Shown here: in pieces, positions 17,517 to 26,363 of the stretch
Layout of the letters: each line of letters opens with the position of its first letter
Numbering within the stretch: the first letter of the stretch is position 1
DNA from: an uncultured Lachnospiraceae bacterium
GTDB taxonomy: Bacteria > Bacillota > Clostridia > Lachnospirales > Lachnospiraceae
NCBI GenBank assembly: GCA_934330725.1
Contig: CAKRGM010000018.1
Location: forward strand, 1 to 52,480
Length of the DNA stretch: 52,480 nt
Direction of reading: 5' to 3'
The notes under the pieces: model-generated
Told to the model about the DNA's origin: nothing
What the model saw: only the letters and a program-made list of their open reading frames with translations
Databases searched by the model: none
Position numbers and translations under genes: made by a program

Positions 17517-17945
17517 TTATCTGCCTGAAACTATTTTTTCTACCGCATTAATTTTCCTTATAAATTCCGGCTGATAATATTTCTTTATCTTCTCCTGCTT
17601 TTCTATTTTCCCAATTTCCCTGATTACTCCTGCTGCCATAAATACAGCTGAACACTTTGCACTACATTCACTATTTTCATTATTTATTTCCACTCTTATG
17701 TCCCTGGTGAATATTGTACGTTTTTTAATATCAGCCTGTGCTTCATTACATAGCCTTTCTATATCTTTTTCTGTCATCTGTGTGCACTGTTCTGCCTGTA
17801 TATCCACCTGTATCAAAATGTTTTTTATAACCGCCATATCATGAAAATAAAATGTAACTGCTATTAAAATAATTATAATCATGGTAAACATTGGTATTAT
17901 ATATGAATTCTCAATTGTATATGACGCTCTTAATCTTCCTGTCAT
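17517..17945 (-). CDS. TadE-like pseudopilin, short
   Basis: The protein (142 aa) starts with a short basic leader and the segment RASYTIENSYIIPMF followed by a long hydrophobic helix (about residues 15-36). This is the arrangement of TadE/pseudopilin N-termini (TVEASxVxPxF). The rest is a small extracytoplasmic domain with two cysteines (near SECSAKCSA). The ATG at 17945 is preceded by GGGGTGAT about ten bases upstream; a GTG at 17958-17960 would add five residues. It lies 27 bases downstream of the second prepilin peptidase gene. I identify it by the N-terminal motif and context only. Confidence 0.7.
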   Translation of the reverse strand: MTGRLRASYTIENSYIIPMFTMIIIILIAVTFYFHDMAVIKNILIQVDIQAEQCTQMTEKDIERLCNEAQADIKKRTIFTRDIRVEINNENSECSAKCSAVFMAAGVIREIGKIEKQEKIKKYYQPEFIRKINAVEKIVSGR

Positions 17946-17972
17946 AATAAAATTAATCACCCCGCTTTAGTT

Positions 17973-18410
17973 TTAAATTACTGCAGCCCTTATAAATGCT
18001 ACCAGCATGAACGGGATAAACGGCATCTGATATTTTAATTTTATCTTTCCTAACGCAAGCCCGATTACCGAAAACAATGACATAATGAAAAAAGCTCCCC
18101 CTAATATCACCAGTGTTTTTAATACCCCCATGAATGTTCCTATAAAAGCTAAAACTATTCCATCTGCCACTCCAAAACAGCCTGTTATTAATGCAATAAT
18201 AACCATTAAAATTCCCGGTATAAGCCCCATAGCCATTTCATTAAAAGTTAATGCCTTCTTATAAACAAGTATTCCTGAACCTGCTAATGCTATAACCCCA
18301 AATATAACTACCTGCCACACTGGTACTGCTTTATATCTTATATCTTCCACTGACAACACTACCAAAAGCATGCCTGTTATAAAATAAATTATTTTTAAAT
18401 ATTCTTCCAA
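17973..18410 (-). CDS. Second prepilin peptidase (A24 family), divergent active site
   Basis: A small polytopic membrane protein (145 aa) of the TadV/CpaA type. The first catalytic aspartate is in SVEDIRYKAVPVWQV (about residue 23). The second site reads GCFGVADGIVLAF instead of the usual GxGD, keeping the aspartate but with Ala in the preceding Gly position. It has about six hydrophobic segments. The start is TTG with AGGAG about 11 bases upstream. It may process the pseudopilins encoded on either side, while the canonical peptidase at 26364-26984 handles Flp; this division of labour is a guess. Confidence 0.75.
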   Translation of the reverse strand: MEEYLKIIYFITGMLLVVLSVEDIRYKAVPVWQVVIFGVIALAGSGILVYKKALTFNEMAMGLIPGILMVIIALITGCFGVADGIVLAFIGTFMGVLKTLVILGGAFFIMSLFSVIGLALGKIKLKYQMPFIPFMLVAFIRAAVI

Positions 18411-18464
18411 ATATATATCTGCTCCTGTTGTTTCATTTTTTATTTTTTGTTATCTCATTAATTA

Positions 18465-19400
18465 TTAGTGAACACACTTAGAACATGGCTTTCTGCCATC
18501 TGTTTTTTCTAATGGAATTTTTATTACTGTTCTTTTTAAATTACTGCAGTTTATACTTGTATGATACCTTTCACCATAATCCGTAATATACAGTTGTAGT
18601 GAATTACCACTGCCACATTTTTCACATGGATAATACTTCCCTCCTGATTTATTTCTTGTGTTTTCAATATTCGCTCTGCTTATTGGATTTACTGATACAT
18701 TTAAATATGTACATGCTCTGTCCTTGTGGTATACTTTCCCACTAACTGTAATATATACCGACTCTTCTATGCTATTTTCTTTCTGTCTTTGTATATAATC
18801 TTCTCCAAGCCACGCATTCGCAACAAAGCTTTCTTCGACATTTACTGCACCTGTTCCGAAAATATCAAAAGGATTTTTTATTTTATATGAAACAACAAGC
18901 TTTATTTTTGAATCACTGCGTAATATTTCTGACTTTATCAATGATATCCCGTCATTTCCACCAACAATTCCATTATTTTTTGCAAAATCGCTGCCAAGCT
19001 CATCTATAAGTATTTTTTTTGCAACAGCATCTGATAACCCGCTTTTTATTATATTTTCTATAGTTTTATCCGTATTTTTATCAGTTTCATAACTATAGTT
19101 ATCTTTAAATTGATTGCAAACATACGCATACTCCGATAGTTTTCTTATATCACTATACATTGCTGTATTCATACTCTGCCTTACACTTTCCATATGAATA
19201 AGATAAACCACCATCATTACTGCATAAATAAAAAGCGGAATTACTATAGATGCCTCCACAGTTGCCGATGCACACAAATATGCCTTTTTACCGCTTTCTG
19301 GCGTAATTTCTTTAAATCTAATAATTGTCCGTTTGTCCTTTCCTTTTAATTTAATATTTGTTTTCTCTGCAATAAAAAGACACATATGACTACATCTCAA
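18465..19400 (-). CDS. TadE-like protein with two C-terminal His/Cys modules
   Basis: After a cytoplasmic N-terminus (about 45 residues) comes SATVEASIVIPLFIYAVMM, a TadE-type pseudopilin helix (about residues 46-70). The C-terminal 90 residues hold two similar modules. One has VYHKDRACTYL (from about 223) followed by PCEKC (about 258-262). The other has RYHTSINCSNL (from about 278) followed by PCSKC (about 305-309). The H-x-C and CxxC spacing suggests metal binding outside the membrane. An AGAGG site precedes the ATG. It lies 54 bases after the DUF5702 gene. The length, 311 aa, is about twice a standard TadE. Confidence 0.8.
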   Translation of the reverse strand: MRCSHMCLFIAEKTNIKLKGKDKRTIIRFKEITPESGKKAYLCASATVEASIVIPLFIYAVMMVVYLIHMESVRQSMNTAMYSDIRKLSEYAYVCNQFKDNYSYETDKNTDKTIENIIKSGLSDAVAKKILIDELGSDFAKNNGIVGGNDGISLIKSEILRSDSKIKLVVSYKIKNPFDIFGTGAVNVEESFVANAWLGEDYIQRQKENSIEESVYITVSGKVYHKDRACTYLNVSVNPISRANIENTRNKSGGKYYPCEKCGSGNSLQLYITDYGERYHTSINCSNLKRTVIKIPLEKTDGRKPCSKCVH

Positions 19401-19453
19401 CCTCTGGAATTAAACCTTTAAAATAAATATGAATAATCTTTTTACATATCAAA

Positions 19454-21568
19454 TCAATATGAAATTTGCAGTTCTTTTGTATAATACTCATTTGTAATTT
19501 CTGACTTAAAAACAGCAGTTCCCCCAGCTGAATAAATATAGTCCTTTAGTCTGAAATCTGTATTACCAAGTTCTATCATTCTCAGCTCAATTGCCCCCAT
19601 AACAGAATAGAGTACTTGTCTTGTATTCTGCATAAAAAGAAGTATTCTTAAGTACTGCTCATAGTCGAGACCTTTATCGTTCTTTTTATCTGATTCAAAC
19701 TTCATTGCAAGAAGATTCTGCAATGTAAGATTCCAGTTATTTTTATTCTTTACCAGCTCAGTTTTCCCACCATTAAGCAGCTGTTTTATCTCTATCAGAC
19801 TCTCCCCATATGCCCACGCCGCCATTATCAGATACTGGGCTGCCTTGATAATAACAACATTTCCAGTAAAACCCACAAGTCCCATTGCAAGCGCATATGC
19901 CTGATTCTTCTTCTCCGGATCTGTTATTATATGTGCCAAATTCACTCCTTCTCTTAAAAATGATAATTGCGATATAACCTTTCCTAAATTATCGCGGTCA
20001 CTGTTTTGCCCTGCAATGATGTACTCAATCATATAATCAAGCTGCTTGTTGGTATCACGGTCAATCGTCTTATCATCCCTTAGATAATCAGTAAATGAAT
20101 TAAACTTAAGAAAAATATACTCATTTACAGCCGTCTTATCACTGATGCTGCATTTTGATTCTCCGCCACCGCTTCCAAGCTGTGTTGCAAGATCCCTGTA
20201 TTCTACTTTCTTTTCAGAAATCCCTTTGCCATCAAGCACAAGCCCTGTTATTCCTTCTGTCAGTGTTTTATATATTTTTTTTACAGATCCTGTTCCTTCG
20301 GATTTTTTTGAAAAATCAATTCCTGAATAATCAAATCTTAATTTATTATTACTTACTGCTTTAACATTTGCCTTCACTGCATCTATCATGGACAATACTT
20401 CACTGCAGTTTTGCTGGTTTATTGTTATATTTAACTTTTGTATCTGTGTATTTAAAACAGAATACACCTGTCTGTTTTCAACCAGACCTGATTTTACTGA
20501 ATCTATATCACAAAGCGTCTTTTTGGCAGTTTTACTATCATTTAACATCTGGCTTAGATCTTCATTAAATGATTTATACTCATCATCACCAATTATATTT
20601 TTTTTGCTGTCAAGCTTATTTTTGCATTCATTAATTTTGCCTGTCACATCATTATTTCTGTCATTATATCCATCAATTACATTTATGGCCTCATTAGTTT
20701 TTTTTGATACCTGTTCAATTACATCCTTTAATCTTGAATAATTCCCCGAATATGAATTATTAAGTTTTTCCATTTCATCAGCAGAATTTTTTATATCCTC
20801 TACATCCGAATACATGTCTTCAAGGATTTCATATACATTCGTATACTTTCCATATGTATCAGACATTACATCATATACTGCCCCATTATCAATTGCAGCT
20901 GTCTGCATTGAAAGCTGCTGTGTTATTAGAGCCTTTGCAAAATAATCATCTGAAGCCACAGGTCTCCCCCCTGATACCGCTATTCCTGTATCACTTATCT
21001 CAAGCCCTTCTACAAGCTTAACAAGCTGAAGTAACATTGTATCCTGCTGTGCAGCACTATCCTGACAATCAACTATAGATTCAGTAATTTCATTTAAAAC
21101 CTGTGTTTTTTCAACCTGTTGTGATGTCTTAAGTGAATTTTGCACAAGTTCTGCTGCATAACCATATTTCATATATGCAATAATTTCTGCCTTAATATTT
21201 TCCCCCTCATTATCTGTTGCATAAGAAAATTCATCAAAATATGCATTTTTATATGAAATATATTTTTTATCATGCATGCTATCACAGTTATTTTCAAAAA
21301 TGATATTCAGATCTTGATTTATATTGTCCGATTTTTTCAACATAAATATATCGAACTCATCTAATAATTTATTTGAATATTCTGCAAATACTGATTCAGT
21401 AGAAAGACGCGATATCATGTCAGCCTTTACTCTTACACCTCTTTCTATTACCGATCTGATACATGTGGTAACAAGTGCCAGGACTATTGTTATAGACAGT
21501 GCTGCAAACACAGTAATCTGCGCTTTAATTTTCTTTTTATTTTTCTTTCTATTTTTCAATGCCTTCAT
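19454..21568 (-). CDS. DUF5702-type Tad-associated membrane protein
   Basis: A large protein (704 aa) with a very basic N-terminus (KNRKKNKKKIKAQ) and one transmembrane segment at about residues 18-40 (ITVFAALSITIVLALVT). A large extracytoplasmic region follows, much of it predicted coiled coil (about 235-400). A hydrophobic stretch appears again at about 565-590 (ALAMGLVGFTGNVVIIKAA). It resembles the DUF5702 proteins found in Tad loci of Clostridia, which appear to take the place of TadG-like minor components. It starts seven bases after the Flp pilin stop. No enzymatic motif was seen. Confidence 0.78.
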   Translation of the reverse strand: MKALKNRKKNKKKIKAQITVFAALSITIVLALVTTCIRSVIERGVRVKADMISRLSTESVFAEYSNKLLDEFDIFMLKKSDNINQDLNIIFENNCDSMHDKKYISYKNAYFDEFSYATDNEGENIKAEIIAYMKYGYAAELVQNSLKTSQQVEKTQVLNEITESIVDCQDSAAQQDTMLLQLVKLVEGLEISDTGIAVSGGRPVASDDYFAKALITQQLSMQTAAIDNGAVYDVMSDTYGKYTNVYEILEDMYSDVEDIKNSADEMEKLNNSYSGNYSRLKDVIEQVSKKTNEAINVIDGYNDRNNDVTGKINECKNKLDSKKNIIGDDEYKSFNEDLSQMLNDSKTAKKTLCDIDSVKSGLVENRQVYSVLNTQIQKLNITINQQNCSEVLSMIDAVKANVKAVSNNKLRFDYSGIDFSKKSEGTGSVKKIYKTLTEGITGLVLDGKGISEKKVEYRDLATQLGSGGGESKCSISDKTAVNEYIFLKFNSFTDYLRDDKTIDRDTNKQLDYMIEYIIAGQNSDRDNLGKVISQLSFLREGVNLAHIITDPEKKNQAYALAMGLVGFTGNVVIIKAAQYLIMAAWAYGESLIEIKQLLNGGKTELVKNKNNWNLTLQNLLAMKFESDKKNDKGLDYEQYLRILLFMQNTRQVLYSVMGAIELRMIELGNTDFRLKDYIYSAGGTAVFKSEITNEYYTKELQISY

Positions 21569-21574
21569 TATTCT

Positions 21575-21745
21575 TTACACCTGTTTTGCTTTTGAAGACA
21601 TATTCTCTAATATTGTATTAATTAAAGCAGTTATCTGCTTTTTAAATATAATGACAAGTCCGATAAGTACAATTATTATCAAAACTATCTCTACAACTCC
21701 CATTCCATCTTCCTCTTTTATAAAATCTTTTATTAATTTTTTCAT
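21575..21745 (-). CDS. flp: Flp-type type IVb major pilin
   Basis: A 56-aa prepilin. The leader MKKLIKDFIKEEDG ends in glycine and is followed by MGVVEIVLIIIVLIGLVI, which gives the classical cleavage site after Gly with Glu at +5 and the hydrophobic pilin helix. The tail is short (about 20 residues), as in Flp pilins of Gram-positive bacteria. I start at the ATG at 21745, which has GGAGG five bases upstream. It sits between tadC and the DUF5702 gene. This is the likely structural subunit of the Tad pilus. Confidence 0.9.
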   Translation of the reverse strand: MKKLIKDFIKEEDGMGVVEIVLIIIVLIGLVIIFKKQITALINTILENMSSKAKQV

Positions 21746-21822
21746 ATTTTCCTCCATTTCCGCGCCATTTTAATGACACATCAGAAAATTTGTGCACAAC
21801 ACAAATCTTTTTATATCTGCAA

Positions 21823-23091
21823 TTACAAATCAAAAGACATCATTGCAGGAGCAATTACAATAACCATCACTATAATAAGCATCAATACCATTGGCATCAG
21901 TAATTTCGTGCCTGCCTCTTCTCCTTTTGTCTTTACAATATTTTTATGCTCTTCAAATGCTGCCTGCGCTTCTGCATCAAGCAGACTGATAAGTTCTTTA
22001 GTTCCTTTCCTTACATTCTGTACAAGCAATGATCCAAATTTAATATATTCTTTTGTATTGCATCTTTTTCCAAATCCTTCATAAGCTTCCACCTCTGTTA
22101 TCCCTGACCTTAACTGATTATACGTTTCTGCCATTTCATCATATACAAACCTTTTATAATCCTGTTTCTGCTTTATCTGTACAAGATAATCAGTCACTAT
22201 TTTCTCCCATGCTTTCGCCACCGTCATTCCTGCCCCGACAAGCAGACTAAACTTTGATATCACTTCTGAATAATCATACTGAAGCTGGTTTTTTCTTATG
22301 TTTATCTGTCGCTGTTTTTCCTGTCTTGTTCCCGCTATTATTCCTGCCACTGCAACAATTCCAAATATAAATGCCAGCATTGGCGATGGTGTATCCGAAG
22401 CATATGAATAGCTTACTTTCCTGTTATTTATTTCCTGTGGCAGCTTTATCTCATTATTATCACGGCTGTCTTTTTCAGAATTTATCATGTTGTTTATAAT
22501 ATCTCTTTGTAAACTCTCTTCTGATGACAGCTCCTTTGGCTTCACTATAACATCAATTGTATTTTCACCCTGGTAATCATTATATTTAAAGTCAACAGTA
22601 AGAACTACGTATCTTTCTTCCTCTGCTTTAAAATCATCATTCATTACTTTTCCATCATAATCTATAAGACCATAATCACTTGTACTCCACTCAATATCTG
22701 CCGGATACCCTCTTATACCTGTACAAAGATCAAGATCACTGGTAATATTTTCAAGACTGTCATTGTCTTTAAGTATACTTTTAAGAAGCAGTTCATACAT
22801 TTCATCAAACATTTTCTGAACCTCTTCCTCTGACAACTGCTTTGGATAAATATCTAAATCTGCCGTTATGTATCCACCACTTTCAATCTCTGCATTGACC
22901 TTGATATTTTCTTTCTCCTGTGCATAATCCGGTCTTATCAATATTCCGTTTTCAATTGCCTGTCCATTTCTTCCCTGAATGTATAAAACAACGGCTGCTG
23001 CCACTGTCATAAAAATAACAATTCCTATATAACGCACCTGTTTATTTTCAGACATCTTCTTGTTATTGCTATGTTTTCTTTTAAATTTCAA
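21823..23091 (-). CDS. tadC: TadC-like platform protein with extracytoplasmic Ig-like insert
   Basis: The C-terminal part (about residues 270-422) is a type II secretion F domain with FSLLVGAGMTVAKAWEKI, YEGFGKRCNTKEYIKFGSLL and the closing membrane helix MLIIVMVIVIAPAMMSFDL. The N-terminal part is unusual: a membrane helix at about 20-40, then about 180 residues outside the membrane that include GYPADIEWSTSDYGLIDYDG and YVVLTVDFKYND, a pattern of atrophied bacterial Ig-like domains. A second helix at about 235-255 returns to the cytoplasm. At 422 aa it is well above the normal 300. The start is TTG with GAGGA upstream; it overlaps the tadB stop by 11 bases. Confidence 0.8.
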   Translation of the reverse strand: MKFKRKHSNNKKMSENKQVRYIGIVIFMTVAAAVVLYIQGRNGQAIENGILIRPDYAQEKENIKVNAEIESGGYITADLDIYPKQLSEEEVQKMFDEMYELLLKSILKDNDSLENITSDLDLCTGIRGYPADIEWSTSDYGLIDYDGKVMNDDFKAEEERYVVLTVDFKYNDYQGENTIDVIVKPKELSSEESLQRDIINNMINSEKDSRDNNEIKLPQEINNRKVSYSYASDTPSPMLAFIFGIVAVAGIIAGTRQEKQRQINIRKNQLQYDYSEVISKFSLLVGAGMTVAKAWEKIVTDYLVQIKQKQDYKRFVYDEMAETYNQLRSGITEVEAYEGFGKRCNTKEYIKFGSLLVQNVRKGTKELISLLDAEAQAAFEEHKNIVKTKGEEAGTKLLMPMVLMLIIVMVIVIAPAMMSFDL

Positions 23092-23983
23092 TATTAACTA
23101 TCCTCTTTGATAAATAATATGATACGGTGTAAATTATCAGACAGACTGTCATAATTGCAGCTCCTGCAGCATTTCCATATAATGGCTGTATAAAATCTGC
23201 TGCCGTAAATTTCAGATACAGTATTATCACGAATGGAATTATACTCATTACCCTCTGTTCCATTTTCTTTCCGCTTATCATAGTCTGTACCTCATTATTA
23301 ACCTCAGTTTTCTGACTGATTTTTTCAGCTGTAGACTTTATTATCGCTATCAGATTGCCACCGCACCTTTTTGCATATCTGAAAACTGACGAAAAATAAG
23401 CTATATCACTTACATTACTTTTCTTTGCAAATTCTTCCAGCAAAGTTTCCAGATTCTCATTACATTCAATTCTCCTTGAAATATTCTTAAATTCCTTTAC
23501 TATCATGCTATCTGCCCCATATAATATGACCATTTCATTAGCTGCCTGCCTGAACGCATTTTCAATTGAATATCCAACATTTAAAGAAAATGATACTGCT
23601 ACAATCGCATCTTTAAACTGGTTAGTAAGCTGCCGTTTTTGTTTTGCTTTAATTTCACATGATTTTTCTTTTATATAAAATATCAGAAACGGACTTAAAA
23701 AAACTGACGCAATTACACTTTCATAAAATATATATGATATGGTCATTATTACTAATAATCCGGTAAAAAGCACCCTTATATACTGTGCTGGTCTTATTCC
23801 ATAACGTACAGTTGTAAATGTCTCAAGTCTGCTATATATGCGGTTATTATTTATTTTCTGCACACTTCTTACAAATGTATTATCAGTCTTTTGTAAAATC
23901 TGTTTTAACTCCGGCAGCCTGCATTTTTTCATTATTGATAAGCCTGTTATTTTTGCACTCAAGCGTTCCAATAACTTTTCCAT
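23081..23983 (-). CDS. tadB: TadB-like inner-membrane platform protein
   Basis: A 300-aa protein with a type II secretion F domain. Two membrane helices at about residues 70-105 (VLFTGLLVIMTISYIFY and following) precede the F domain (about 110-245) with AIVAVSFSLNVGYSIENAFRQ, RRIECNENLETLLEEFAKKS and GGNLIAIIKSTAEKI. Two helices close the protein. It partners with TadC and the CpaF ATPase. The ATG at 23983 has AGGCGAGG upstream and lies inside the cpaF coding region, so the two overlap by 101 bases. An internal ATG at 23929-23931 has no ribosome site. Confidence 0.87.
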   Translation of the reverse strand: MEKLLERLSAKITGLSIMKKCRLPELKQILQKTDNTFVRSVQKINNNRIYSRLETFTTVRYGIRPAQYIRVLFTGLLVIMTISYIFYESVIASVFLSPFLIFYIKEKSCEIKAKQKRQLTNQFKDAIVAVSFSLNVGYSIENAFRQAANEMVILYGADSMIVKEFKNISRRIECNENLETLLEEFAKKSNVSDIAYFSSVFRYAKRCGGNLIAIIKSTAEKISQKTEVNNEVQTMISGKKMEQRVMSIIPFVIILYLKFTAADFIQPLYGNAAGAAIMTVCLIIYTVSYYLSKRIVNIEI

Positions 23984-25106
23984 CTGAATCCTCGCCTTTC
24001 TCCTTATACTTATATAATGTGTTCAACTGAATCTTTCCTTCATGTACTGCCACTACTTCTTCTATAGTTAATACTTTTCTTGTTTTATCCCGTAGTCTTC
24101 CCAGATGCACAATTATATCAATTGCAGATACCAGCTGCTGCTTAATTGCTTCCGATGGCATATCCATTCCCATAAGCTCCATGGTTTCAAGCCTTGTAAG
24201 CATATCTGCGCAGCTATTTGCATGCCCTGTTGACATGCAGCCATCATGTCCTGTATTCATAGCCTGTATCATATCGATTGCCTCAGTTCCTCTTACCTCA
24301 CCTACAACTATACGGTCCGGCCGCATTCTAAGACTTGATTTTATAAGATCTCTTATAGTTATTTCATTTTTTCCTTCCACATTTGCATTTCTGGCTTCAA
24401 GCCGTACAAGATTACTGACCCCCTGAATTTTAAGCTCTGCAGAATCTTCAATTGTAATTACTCTTTGATCTTTTGGAATAAAATTAGATAATGCATTTAA
24501 GAATGTTGTTTTACCGGATCCGGTTCCCCCACTGATAAATATGTTGTATCCTGCTTCTACAGCTGTTTTTAAAAAATCTGCTGCATCCTTTGTTATTGAA
24601 CCAAGACTGATAAGCCGTTGTATAGTTATTGGTGTATCATAAAATTTTCTTATTGTTATAACAGGTCCGTCAAGTGCAACCGGTGGAAGCACTATATTTA
24701 CTCTTGACCCATCAGACAGTCTTGTATCTGTAATTGGCACTGATTCATTTACAATACGGTTTGACAACGATGCAATCTTCTGCGCTATATCCTCCAGCTT
24801 AATCTTACTGTCAAAAGACCTGTTCCATTTTGCTATATGTCCGTTTTTTTCATAAAATATGTCTTTATATCCGTTTACCATAATTTCCGTTATTGAATCA
24901 TCCTCCAGCAATTCCTGCAGAATATCAAGCTTTCTTATTGAATTAAAGACACTTTCTTTTATCTTTTCCCGATCTTCAATCGGTATGATTCTTATACGGC
25001 TTTTTTCAAAAATACATTCATCTATAATCTGCCTCAATTCATCATCATTAATATCAGCTCTGATATCAAGTCTTTCATATACCATATCCCGTATAATTTT
25101 ATTCAT
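23883..25106 (-). CDS. cpaF: CpaF/TadA secretion ATPase
   Basis: This hexameric ATPase (VirB11/CpaF family) powers pilus assembly. The N-terminal domain contains LEDDSITEIMVNGYKDIF (about residue 65) and RLSDGSRVNIVLPPVAL (about 135). Walker A is ISGGTGSGKTTFLNALS (about 190), followed by ITIEDSAELKI (Asp box) and RPDRIVVGEVRGTEAIDMI (Walker B region). The His box TGHDGCMSTGHANS follows. At 407 aa it is full length. It overlaps the tadZ stop by eight bases and tadB by 101 bases, suggesting translational coupling. The C-terminal GKVIGTLECKNN to AAGVKTDF is a usual CpaF ending, so the overlap is real coding on both sides. Confidence 0.93.
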   Translation of the reverse strand: MNKIIRDMVYERLDIRADINDDELRQIIDECIFEKSRIRIIPIEDREKIKESVFNSIRKLDILQELLEDDSITEIMVNGYKDIFYEKNGHIAKWNRSFDSKIKLEDIAQKIASLSNRIVNESVPITDTRLSDGSRVNIVLPPVALDGPVITIRKFYDTPITIQRLISLGSITKDAADFLKTAVEAGYNIFISGGTGSGKTTFLNALSNFIPKDQRVITIEDSAELKIQGVSNLVRLEARNANVEGKNEITIRDLIKSSLRMRPDRIVVGEVRGTEAIDMIQAMNTGHDGCMSTGHANSCADMLTRLETMELMGMDMPSEAIKQQLVSAIDIIVHLGRLRDKTRKVLTIEEVVAVHEGKIQLNTLYKYKEKGEDSDGKVIGTLECKNNRLINNEKMQAAGVKTDFTKD

Positions 25107-26094
25107 ACACTATATTCCTTACATAACTATACATTCCATCACATTCTTTTCTTTCAAGATAATCATCGTTAATTACGGTATTTTCTGGTATATGTATTTT
25201 TTTTATTTTGTTAAGTATGTTTTCCATATCTGACGACAGAAAATACATTTCAAAGTTCTCCACCTTCTTAAGTGATAAGTAATCATCCGATACAGGCATA
25301 TATACCATACTGCATCCTGCAATAATAACTGTCTGCTGCTTTATGGCATTTGCTATATCAAGTACAACATTTTCATACCCTGCATATTTTGCAATATCAT
25401 ATACAAATTTCATAAATTGCTCTGCCATAATAAATTCAATATCTTTTGCACACTGTACTGGCGGAATATAATCTATTCCATTAACTGAACATATTGCATC
25501 CCTTATTCTTTCATCCACATATTCTCCATTCTGCCTGTAAAAATATATTGCATCTGATAATGTCATATTATTAAACTGTGGCAGTATTGCTGACAGCCCT
25601 GCAAATTCTTCAAGATTTATATATAGCGTCTTAACCTGCTCATTCATGCATCTTGCAAGATTTAACGCAAACTGTGTTCTTGAACCCACATTAGCCGGAG
25701 TAAATACGCCTGTAACCTTTACATCTGTAGTCTTCTTTCCAAAATCACATCCGCTTTCTCTTATAACTTCATTAACTATGCTCTCTCCCGACTGATACTT
25801 ATATATTCCAACTGCATTATCTACTCCACAATTTCTAAACCTGAGCTTTATATCATTTTCATTTTCCACAAGAACCATAACCGGTCCTTTATGTTTTCTC
25901 ACTGCCTCTACCCCCAGACTTTTCTCACTTATTATGAGCATAACAGCTGTATTATCTGAAAGATACTGCTTAAGTTCATCTACATCCGTAAACATCTGCA
26001 CTGAAAATGGAATATTTTTATAAAGACTGAATATATTCATAAGTTTCTTTGCATATATACTGTCTTCATCATAAATAACACATATATTACTCAA
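25099..26094 (-). CDS. tadZ: TadZ/CpaE-like localisation ATPase with altered P-loop
   Basis: The 331-aa protein has a receiver-like N-terminal domain (about residues 1-115, MSNICVIYDEDSIYAKKL; DVDELKQYL; MLIISEKSLG) and a MinD/ParA-like ATPase domain. The P-loop reads FTPANVGSRTQFALNLA near residue 130, with Arg where the Walker lysine is expected. The next block is LYINLEEFAGLSAIL. Altered P-loops are known in TadZ proteins, which mark the pole or assembly site. The start is TTG with AAGGAGG four bases upstream. It follows the palindromic element, which separates it from the upstream peptidase gene. Confidence 0.82.
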   Translation of the reverse strand: MSNICVIYDEDSIYAKKLMNIFSLYKNIPFSVQMFTDVDELKQYLSDNTAVMLIISEKSLGVEAVRKHKGPVMVLVENENDIKLRFRNCGVDNAVGIYKYQSGESIVNEVIRESGCDFGKKTTDVKVTGVFTPANVGSRTQFALNLARCMNEQVKTLYINLEEFAGLSAILPQFNNMTLSDAIYFYRQNGEYVDERIRDAICSVNGIDYIPPVQCAKDIEFIMAEQFMKFVYDIAKYAGYENVVLDIANAIKQQTVIIAGCSMVYMPVSDDYLSLKKVENFEMYFLSSDMENILNKIKKIHIPENTVINDDYLERKECDGMYSYVRNIVYE

Positions 26095-26108
26095 TTTTCC
26101 TCCTTTTG

Positions 26109-26344
26109 CTATTAATTTTTGTTAGGTAATTGCGAAACTCATAAATTTGAGCTACAGTTATGCGAATTTAACAAATTCATAAGCAGGTGCTTTAATGCAG
26201 CCGGTACGTAAGGCGGTGTATTTTACCGCCTTACGTACCGCTGCCAGCATTAAGCAGCGCAAGCGTGCCTGCGTTGAATTGTTAATTATGCCGGGCATTA
26301 TCTGAAAAACTGAGCATTTCGCAATTAACTATTAATTTTTGTTA
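26109..26344. mobile_element. MITE-like palindromic element with 16-bp flanking direct repeat
   Basis: The interval 26125-26328 (204 bp) is an imperfect palindrome along its whole length. The outer ends match over 11 bp (TAATTGCGAAA at 26127-26137 and its complement at 26317-26327). The centre is a perfect 15-bp stem (GGTACGTAAGGCGGT at 26203-26217 and complement 26225-26239) with a seven-base loop. Intermediate blocks such as CTTTAATGC and GCAGG also find partners. Both sides carry the same 16 bp, CTATTAATTTTTGTTA (26109-26124 and 26329-26344), as expected for a target duplication. It has no ORF, so it would need a transposase in trans. A bidirectional terminator is the alternative, but this would not explain the direct repeat. 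Confidence 0.8.
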
Positions 26345-26363
26345 TTAACCTATTTCCTGCTTT

